Source of the DNA: an uncultured Acidobacteriia bacterium
GTDB lineage: Bacteria > Acidobacteriota > Terriglobia > Bryobacterales > Bryobacteraceae
Length of the DNA stretch: 51,754 nucleotides
NCBI GenBank assembly: GCA_903881085.1
Contig: CAIRSA010000441.1
Span: 1 to 51,754, forward strand
Direction of reading: 5' to 3'
Shown here one piece after another: positions 46,401-51,754 of the stretch. A program made the position numbers and the translations under genes. The notes under the pieces are model-generated. The model worked only from the letters and a program-made list of their open reading frames with translations. It made no database searches and was not told where the DNA came from. Each line of letters begins with the position of its first letter. Position 1 is the first letter of the stretch.

Positions 46401-47067
46401 GGAGCGATCGATTTCGATCTACGATACTCCGCACATCTTCAATTACTCGTATAACTGGGACTTGCCGATCGGACGCGGTAAGGCCTTACTCGGAAAGACA
46501 CCGGCTGTGTTGGACTATGTTATCGGCAAATGGAAGTTGTCCGCCATTGGCACGACGCAGAGCGGAGCTCCATTTCAGATCAATGCGAACACGACGGCCG
46601 GGTTTCCGGACGATGTGGGAAAACTGCGCCCAAATCAACTCCCTGGCGTGAACCCTTACAACCCAAACTGGCGGGCGATGCTGAACAACCCTGGTCAGTA
46701 CGATCCTTATCTCAATGCCGCGGCGTTCGCTCCGCCAGCAAGGCTGTCTGTCGGCAGCCTTCCGCGAGTGGTTCCTTGGCTGCGGGCGCCCACGTGGAGC
46801 AGCTACAATATGTCGGTTCTGAAAGAATTTCGCGTGCGCGAGCAGATCCGGTTGGCATTTCGCGCCGAGCTCTACGGAGCACTCAACCACATTTTCGTTC
46901 AGAGCAATACGAATTTTAGCGCCCTGTACAACACCAATGCTCTGGACTACGTACGATATGTGAACCCGCCAGTTGCGCCAACCGCCCTTGAACCCCGGTT
47001 CAGCAGCCTGGCGCAGAATATCGGCGGCAATAGAACCATCCAGCTCGGCTTGAAGCTATTCTTCTGA
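43420..47067 (+). CDS. TonB-dependent receptor (Oar-like)
   Basis: A 1215-residue receptor, the longest here. It has a signal peptide (CRFSVLFVAVASVVLGQ), a carboxypeptidase-regulatory domain (GSITGTVMDQQRAVIAGVRI; EPGTYRLTAERAGFKK), plug (ELPLSNQSAMQVLTLLPGVV) and barrel ending in two phenylalanines (LGLKLFF). I take ATG 43420, with GGAG 8 bases before; ATG 43438 is an alternative with GAGG upstream. A second receptor in the same gene run suggests uptake of more than one oligosaccharide size or type. Confidence 0.87.
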   Translation: MRGRNPMCRFSVLFVAVASVVLGQTNAGSITGTVMDQQRAVIAGVRITATKLATNVSETVASSSAGSYTIPGLEPGTYRLTAERAGFKKSIQEPIVVESSRSVLIDVELALGSTSAEVVVTAEVPLVQQASGTVQYGVNEKALDELPLSNQSAMQVLTLLPGVVGNPGSDVATVAPTTNLPAPGATVSISGSRLGSTLYLADGVSNNSSFLNRIALGFSADAIQEVTVLVNSYSAEYGRAAGGVVSMTTRSGTNQLHGTVFSFTQNDILNASPFANTWNKKGMTRYWRGGINIGGPVWFPKLYNGRNRTFFFSNFEPARQRTQSSTFSRTATEAERQGDFSHSVYNSAFNVPETIFRQWEFNSSGTGLTNKKIVLAPNAAYPQWPNNIIPRQFISPIGQAIANLLPLPNMPLNATGLNYSFFQKVKNTDNRYMAKIDQTITDRHRLSIRFAQAPTKGARGFADSDLIGQAPTSASTATNLTFSDTYTWGGNKVNMFRMGYNRFYQATRQTDLQLSQNWFEKYQFPSKLDKGFPNMALSNSMTYLNPGGQNVGSYEIDNFFQINNVFNWTKGKHSLKMGFDFQAPQQNLIDYGNLQGLWVFSNAVTNIGNASTATYPGLMVPSALTGDPLATLLLGFPSGIGMAAGVVPYQYRWKYYAGFVQDDLKVTPRLTLNLGARYQVEVPRSEKHHNQGYWVNQPATNSQGIQVPGYIQMFGLGGTPNTLWPTRYNNIEPRLGFAYRLPARLKGLTALRGAYAISHTPTNGLFRTPIPDLGPKQQSIAANGGKDGGYVQMDFNPLVLPNQNLEWPSDGKFMDYSNINAIYYLNRDVKIPYVQQWNLGLGFQFGQDYGLEVNYVGSKGTSLFGPSQLFNTIDKTMYVSAYLAGYNMADRFPNPGGLKDQRGNVITVTRQDLMRLNPTMGTIGDPLEQGYNSSYNGIQVQLQKRFTRGFQFNVNYSFSKSIDTSSCEGQFCDTGIASQYGTGVPQLYSGDRRLERSISIYDTPHIFNYSYNWDLPIGRGKALLGKTPAVLDYVIGKWKLSAIGTTQSGAPFQINANTTAGFPDDVGKLRPNQLPGVNPYNPNWRAMLNNPGQYDPYLNAAAFAPPARLSVGSLPRVVPWLRAPTWSSYNMSVLKEFRVREQIRLAFRAELYGALNHIFVQSNTNFSALYNTNALDYVRYVNPPVAPTALEPRFSSLAQNIGGNRTIQLGLKLFF

Positions 47068-47242
47068 AGCACTCGGCTGCCTGGGGAACGAAGTGGTTTG
47101 GGGTAGCCGTTGTGGATGATCTCTACCATCGGCCGATTCCATTTCCGGCGGACGGGCAGCCTCATCAGGGCCGCGGCCGGCTGCGGCTCCCGCCGGACCA
47201 TCTGTTGTACGATTCGTCACCGTTGAACGAGGAACATCCGCC

Positions 47243-48484
47243 ATGCCTGACTTGACTCGCCGAAACATGCTTGCACTTGGGGCGATCGTCCCGTCCTCGA
47301 CTCGGGGGGGACAGAATACGCCACCGAATGACACGATTCGTATTGGAGTGATTGGAACGGGAGGGCGATCCCGCTTCTTGATGCGGGCACTCGACAGCGT
47401 GCCGGGAGCCCGCATTGCCGGATTGGCCGACATTTGGGATGCTGCACTGGCAGAAGCGGCGAAGCTGGCGCCGCCGCGTGTCTACACGACCCGCCAGTAC
47501 AAGGAACTGCTGGAGCGCAAGGACATCGATGCGGTGATCATCGGAACACCAAATCACTGGCACGCGCAGATGACCATCGACGCCTGCGCGGCCGGCAAGG
47601 ATGTTTACGTCGAAAAGCCAATCACCCACACCATCGCCGAAGGCGCCAAGGTGATCGAAGCGCAGAACCGCTACCGGCGCATTGTGCAGGTTGGCACTCA
47701 GCAGCGGAGCATGCCACACCTGATCAGGGCGAAGGAGATCTTTCAGTCCGGTCAACTCGGGGCGGTTCACAAGATCCACATGACGTGGAACCGCAACACA
47801 CCGCGGAGACTATCGGCCACTGCCGATGTCGCGGCGAGTGAAGTTCCTTGGCAGGACTTTGTGGGGTCGTCGCGCAAACAGGATTTCGACGCTTACCGAT
47901 TCCGGAACTGGCGTTGGTTTTGGGATTTCGGCGATGGCGTCTTCGGAGACCTGATGGTGCACTGGCTGGACACGGTGAATTGGATGCTCGACCTGCCACT
48001 CCCCACGTCTGCCACATCAATCGGCGACAACATTCACGCGGACGGGATCTGGGAGACGCCGGACACCGTGCAGACTCTGCTGCACTATCCGCAGCGTAAA
48101 GTGCAGGCCTATTTTGAAGGAACGTTCATCAATCAACGTAACGCGGCGATGACAGAGATCATGTGCCGGGAAGCGACACTCTATATCGACCGCGGCCGCT
48201 ACGAGATAATTCCGGAACGCAAGCGCTCCGCACAGGGCCAGGATGTCTCCGGCGCGCTGGCAGCCAGCGAGTGGGTTCTGGGCGACGGCCCGCGCGGCGC
48301 GGACTTCTATTCAAATCCCGATGGCGAAGCCTTGCACCTGAAGAACTGGACCGATTCCATTCGAAGCCGAAAGCCACCAGCTTGCCCTGCCGAGGAGGGC
48401 GTAAAGGCGGCAAACGGATCGCACTTGGCAAACCTCGCGCTGCGGCGCCAGCGGGTCGTACGATGGAGTGAGGTGCAGGCATGA
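47243..48484 (+). CDS. Gfo/Idh/MocA family oxidoreductase, Tat-exported
   Basis: A 413-residue NAD(P)-dependent sugar oxidoreductase-like protein. After a twin-arginine leader (LTRRNMLALGAIVPSS) comes the Rossmann motif GVIGTGGRSRFLMRAL, the TPNHWHAQMTIDACAAGKDVY segment and the family signature EKPITHT. The exported Gfo/Idh/MocA class is common in Bacteroidota, Planctomycetes and Acidobacteria; some members act as glycoside hydrolases using bound NAD (GH109 type) and others as sugar dehydrogenases. Its place before a beta-helix protein and a glycosidase favours glycan processing in the periplasm. The ATG follows GAGGA. Confidence 0.85.
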   Translation: MPDLTRRNMLALGAIVPSSTRGGQNTPPNDTIRIGVIGTGGRSRFLMRALDSVPGARIAGLADIWDAALAEAAKLAPPRVYTTRQYKELLERKDIDAVIIGTPNHWHAQMTIDACAAGKDVYVEKPITHTIAEGAKVIEAQNRYRRIVQVGTQQRSMPHLIRAKEIFQSGQLGAVHKIHMTWNRNTPRRLSATADVAASEVPWQDFVGSSRKQDFDAYRFRNWRWFWDFGDGVFGDLMVHWLDTVNWMLDLPLPTSATSIGDNIHADGIWETPDTVQTLLHYPQRKVQAYFEGTFINQRNAAMTEIMCREATLYIDRGRYEIIPERKRSAQGQDVSGALAASEWVLGDGPRGADFYSNPDGEALHLKNWTDSIRSRKPPACPAEEGVKAANGSHLANLALRRQRVVRWSEVQA

Positions 48485-48508
48485 AAGCCCCGTTCGGGTT
48501 TGGGCTCG

Positions 48509-48538
48509 TGTGGACGGCCACAGCTCCTGTGGTCCACA
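48509..48538 (+). terminator. stable stem-loop between the Gfo/Idh/MocA and beta-helix genes
   Basis: TGTGGA (48509-48514) pairs with TCCACA (48533-48538), and CCACAG (48518-48523) pairs with CTGTGG (48527-48532), with a 3-base bulge and a 3-base loop. ATTGTTAAG follows. It could end or attenuate transcription inside the gene cluster. Confidence 0.45.
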
Positions 48539-48597
48539 TTGTTAAGACCAGTGTTTGCCGTGAATAAGCCAATGCCGACGGGTTAGGAGAAAAGCGA

Positions 48598-50502
48598 ATG
48601 AAACGCGATTACGATAAGAAGCGAACCCCCATGAACTCAGGATCGCGGCGCGGTCTTCTCACTGCTGCCCTGGGAGGCCTTGCCTTTTCCGGCGCCGCAG
48701 GAACTCTGGAAGGCAGGAGTTCGCCACCACTTTACGGCGACGGCATGAACGACGACACTCGGGCGATTCAGGCCCTGCTCGACACGCGCGCCTCAAACGT
48801 CTACCTGCCTCCACCCAAGCGTCACTACGTCCTCTCCAAAACCCTTCGCATTCACTCCAATCAGTCTCTGACGCTCGACCGCTATACGTTGATCCGTCTG
48901 GCGGACAAGAGCGATTGCGCCATGATCACGAACGACGACCATGCCAAGGGCAACGAGAACATCACCGTCGTCGGCGGCGTTTGGGACATGAACAACATGG
49001 GACAGACGCCGAACCCGCTGGTGACGGGCAAGCTGAAGGGCACCGATCCGTACGACCCAAACGTCTGGAATCGCCTGGTCACGATGTTCCTCAACAACAT
49101 TCAGGGCCTCACGCTGCGTTCGCTGACGATGAAAGCGCCGACCGTAAACAGCATAACGGGCGGCAACCTCTCGGACTTTCTGGTCGAAGACATCACCATC
49201 GATCACAAGTCCGGGAATCCGATGAACCACACCTTCGATTGCATCAATATCAACGGCAATTCGAGGCGCGGAATCTTCCGCAACATCCGAGCGCTTTCGG
49301 CGTTTGACGATGTGGTCTCGCTGATGCCGATGATGTGGCCATGCGGTCATTTCGCGGATGGCCCGATTGAAGACATCCTGATCGACGGCGTCTTCCTGAA
49401 GAAATCGCTGATGGGCGTGCGGTTGTATTCGGCCGGAGAAAAGTCCATACTCCGCCGGATTCACGTCACGAACATCTTCGGAACCTGCTACCAATACGCG
49501 GTCGGCATCACAAATGGCGGGCGAGGGATCATCGACGGGATCTCCATCGAAAACATTTACTGTTCGAAGATCCCCTGGGACCCCGCTCACGGAAAAGCGT
49601 TTCACGCCTACATGCCCATGATCCAGATTCAGGCGGGGCTGCGTGTTGGTTCCGTTGTCCTCCGGAACCTGTACCGAGAAGAAACGAACCTGGCGATACC
49701 GGAAATTGAGGTGGAAGCCGGAGCGGTGGTGGATTCGCTGGTGATCGACCACGCGCGGATGCGGAACAACACGGCTGACCCGCTCACGCTGCTGGTGAAC
49801 GATGGCGAGATCAAATCGCTCACCATGCGCGACGTCCAACTGAAGTCCGCCAGCGGCGGGGCGATCCTGGTGAATCGCGGGACTATCGGGACGCACGCCA
49901 TCACCGGAGCGCGGTCGGATGGCGGGTGGCCCAATCCGCAGTACCTTGGCGCGGCATTTCCGCCGGAGTTGGCCGGAGTGCCGGGCCAGAATATCTTCGA
50001 CTATCCGGCGCCATACGGAAATTACCTATGGACCGGCGCGCGTGTGGCGCCGGACGCGGAATCCGGAACCGGAATGGCGTTGGCGTTTGCGGCGGGCGGG
50101 ACAACGCTGCGCGCCGAGGTGCGCCGTTACGTGCTGGAGGACGCAGAGGCACTCGAACTGCTGCAAAGCCGCAAAAAGACGAATCTTGAGATGTACCCGC
50201 GGATCATCGCAAGCAAGGAGACCCTCAAAGGGAGTGTGGCCGCTTCGGTGGAAGCAGGGGAAACATACGCCTGGAAACGTCTGGGCGAATATCCGATCGA
50301 TCCTCCAACCGAACGTTTCGCCATCGCCTTCGGCGACTCGTCTTCGGTCGTCTTCTCTATTAAGGATCACGCGCGTCTCAACTATCCGCTGCGACTGGGC
50401 CGGGGGCGGTATGAGGTCTGGCTGCGGCTGCGGCGGCAGAAGGACGAGGGCGGCAGCTCGACCGTGCGCCTGGCGCGGATTGTCCTGCGGAAGATGCCAT
50501 GA
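48598..50502 (+). CDS. exported right-handed parallel beta-helix protein (pectate lyase-like)
   Basis: A 634-residue protein with an RR leader (SRRGLLTAALGGLAFSGAAG). DGMNDDTRAIQALLD followed by YLPPPKRHYVLSKTL is the typical opening of pectate-lyase-3/GH28-type beta-helices, and repeated N-I-x-x-x-x-I/V turns (LVEDITIDH, IFRNIRALSA, LIDGVFLKKS, ISIENIYCSK) continue to about residue 440. The last 190 residues are a separate domain that I do not recognise. Active-site residues cannot be assigned, so lyase versus hydrolase is open; polysaccharide binding or cleavage is the likely role. Strong ribosome site AGGAGAAAAGCG. Its stop overlaps the glycosidase start (ATGA). Confidence 0.72.
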   Translation: MKRDYDKKRTPMNSGSRRGLLTAALGGLAFSGAAGTLEGRSSPPLYGDGMNDDTRAIQALLDTRASNVYLPPPKRHYVLSKTLRIHSNQSLTLDRYTLIRLADKSDCAMITNDDHAKGNENITVVGGVWDMNNMGQTPNPLVTGKLKGTDPYDPNVWNRLVTMFLNNIQGLTLRSLTMKAPTVNSITGGNLSDFLVEDITIDHKSGNPMNHTFDCININGNSRRGIFRNIRALSAFDDVVSLMPMMWPCGHFADGPIEDILIDGVFLKKSLMGVRLYSAGEKSILRRIHVTNIFGTCYQYAVGITNGGRGIIDGISIENIYCSKIPWDPAHGKAFHAYMPMIQIQAGLRVGSVVLRNLYREETNLAIPEIEVEAGAVVDSLVIDHARMRNNTADPLTLLVNDGEIKSLTMRDVQLKSASGGAILVNRGTIGTHAITGARSDGGWPNPQYLGAAFPPELAGVPGQNIFDYPAPYGNYLWTGARVAPDAESGTGMALAFAAGGTTLRAEVRRYVLEDAEALELLQSRKKTNLEMYPRIIASKETLKGSVAASVEAGETYAWKRLGEYPIDPPTERFAIAFGDSSSVVFSIKDHARLNYPLRLGRGRYEVWLRLRRQKDEGGSSTVRLARIVLRKMP

Positions 50503-51617
50503 GCAACGCCGGTCCGATCTTGCTTCTGCTCTGTTCCGCGACAGCGGCGTCTGCCGCTGGGCCGGTGCTCACGCCAGAGGACGCGGCGTTCCTGCACGAG
50601 CAGGGGCGAAAGATCGTCGCTTCGGCGTGCCTTGCGCCGGGAGCGGCGTCGGGCAAGTGGCGCAACTCAACGCCCTACGCGGTGTGCGTGCCGGGAGGCA
50701 ACATGGGGTATCCGGCATTCTGGGTCCGCGATGCGGTCATGATGCTGGGCGCGGATTTCATTCCCGCAACGGAAATCGAAGGGTGGATCCGCCTGATCGC
50801 CTCCACCATACGGCGCGAAGCGTGGAACGTGCACTCGGAAGCCGTGGTCCCCGCCTACGCCGTCGCCGATCACATCAACTTCGACGGCCGGGCCACGTTC
50901 TACCCGGGGACGTACGACAGCGGCACAAAGCAGGGTGGGGGTAAGTACGGCAAGTATCCGCCGCTGGACGACCACTTCTTCTTCATTACCGCCGTTTACG
51001 AACGCTGGAAAATGACGCGCAGCACCGCGCTGTTTGCTTCGAAGGTCAAGACCTTTACCGGCGACCTGGAACTTGCCGAATTGTGTGAACGAGTCTACAA
51101 AGTCGCTCCGGCCGATGAAGCCAGCGGCCTGGTCACGGCGGGCGATGTGAAGACAGAGAATGCCAAGGATTGGGGCTTCTGCGACGGAATCTTCAAGAGC
51201 GGCAAGCTGCTCTTCCCCTCCGTGTTGAAGCACAATACGGCCAATCAACTGGCTGAATTGTTCGCTGCCGCGGGCGACCGGTCCAAGGCGCGCCGCTACA
51301 GCGGCGAAGCGCGTCGCTTGCGCAATGCGATCGCGAAGACGTTCCGGCGCGATGACGGCTGGCTTCGGTCGGCCACCGAAGTGGGCAATCAGCCGGATGT
51401 CTGGGGCACAGCATTCGCGGTCTGGAGCGGCGCGGTGGACCGTGCGACGGCGCAGCGTGCCGGGCGCGCGCTCGCCGCGGCATACCGCGCCAGGACGGCC
51501 GTGCGCGACGGCCAGGTGCGGCACATCCTGACCGGCGATCCAACCAACGGCGGGCTCTGGCAACAATCGAGCGTCGCGCCGGGGACGTATCAGAATGGCG
51601 GTTACTGGGGCACCCCC
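50499..51617 (+). pseudogene. (alpha/alpha)6-barrel glycosidase-like gene, cut by an IS element
   Basis: A secreted protein (signal peptide SNAGPILLLLCSATAASA) with features of six-hairpin glycosidases: FWVRDAVMMLGADF, PLDDHFFFITAVYERW, LRNAIAKTFRRDDGWLRSAT and QPDVWGTAFAVWSGAVD. The exact GH family is not clear. The host sequence runs to GGYWGTP at about 51617; beyond it the frame enters an IS end and stops after about eleven codons (HKRLLKDCVF). Related enzymes continue past this Y-W-x-T-P motif, so the C-terminus is lost and the product may be unfolded or inactive. It is coupled to the beta-helix gene by an ATGA overlap. Confidence 0.7.
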
Positions 51618-51754
51618 CATAAGCGTTTACTTAAGGATTGTGTTTTTTAAGCCACCGCGCTATGCTGTTTGCATATGAAACAACCATCCTCGGTACTTAC
51701 GGAATTGGACGACTGGAGCATCCTGTCTTCGTTCTTGCCGGAGGGTTGGCGTCA
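51618..51754 (+). mobile_element. IS4-type insertion sequence, left end and transposase start
   Basis: The element appears to begin at CATAAGCGTTTACTTAAGG (51618-51636), which resembles the ends of IS4/IS231-group elements. A transposase gene opens at ATG 51675 (MKQPSSVLTELDDWSILSSF, then LPEGWR), similar to the N-terminus of IS4-family transposases, and runs off the window. The right end and target duplication are not visible. Confidence 0.6.

Noticed and set aside
48793..49896. A 367-codon minus-strand frame opposite the beta-helix gene
   Set aside because: Shadow of the plus-strand gene; no domain, no ribosome site with a plausible leader.
1..51754. Search by eye for CRISPR arrays, tRNA and rRNA genes
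   Set aside because: No regularly spaced direct repeats, tRNA-like cloverleaf with T-loop GGTTCGAAT-type box, or rRNA-like conserved blocks were seen; small RNAs cannot be excluded without covariance-model searches.

Overview
The window looks like chromosomal DNA from a soil Acidobacteriota of the Bryobacter/Solibacter type. This is an inference from gene content: GC-rich coding with strong third-position bias, five intact Oar-like TonB-dependent receptors (N-terminal carboxypeptidase-regulatory domain, no SusD partner), a CE15-type esterase, LarA-like and Gfo/Idh/MocA enzymes, many twin-arginine exported proteins, and c-type cytochromes fused to beta-propellers. No rRNA, tRNA or CRISPR was recognised.

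Layout. 1-120 is the 3' end of an IS630-type transposase. 392-8130 holds an SDR related to mannonate/fructuronate oxidoreductases, a LarA-like racemase/epimerase with all four catalytic residues, and a divergent pair of exported haem proteins (YVTN propeller plus MauG-like domain; HzsA-like propeller plus haem plus SUMF1-like domain). 8317-13571 holds a CE15-type glucuronoyl esterase, an FMN reductase, a LysR regulator, and a translationally coupled cupin and MFS exporter, followed by a decayed second copy of the esterase 3' end. 13625-15295 is an orphan chemoreceptor. 15670-24127 holds one broken and two intact TonB-dependent receptors.

24128-28546 is an accessory island: a group II intron 3' remnant (domains V and VI), a two-gene cassette (large 2OG-Fe(II) oxygenase plus a protein with ADP-ribosyltransferase-like motifs) and a truncated tyrosine recombinase.

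28768-51617 is a carbohydrate-utilisation region. A histidine kinase with two discoidin-like sensor domains and its coupled NarL-type regulator face a TonB-dependent receptor. The 5' end of the kinase gene and its divergent control region are duplicated, in decayed form, at 35195-35480, upstream of a second set of genes: membrane sugar dehydrogenase (GMC plus gamma subunit), nine-haem cytochrome, receptor, Tat-exported TIM-barrel-like protein, receptor, Gfo/Idh/MocA oxidoreductase, parallel beta-helix protein and an (alpha/alpha)6-type glycosidase. The glycosidase is cut at about 51617 by an IS4-type element that runs off the window.

Working model (inference): extracellular polysaccharide is sensed by the discoidin kinase, cleaved by exported enzymes, imported through the receptors, and sugars are oxidised in the periplasm with electrons passed to multihaem cytochromes. 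Gene duplication and decay (esterase, kinase, receptor) and mobile-element scars are the main signs of recent change.
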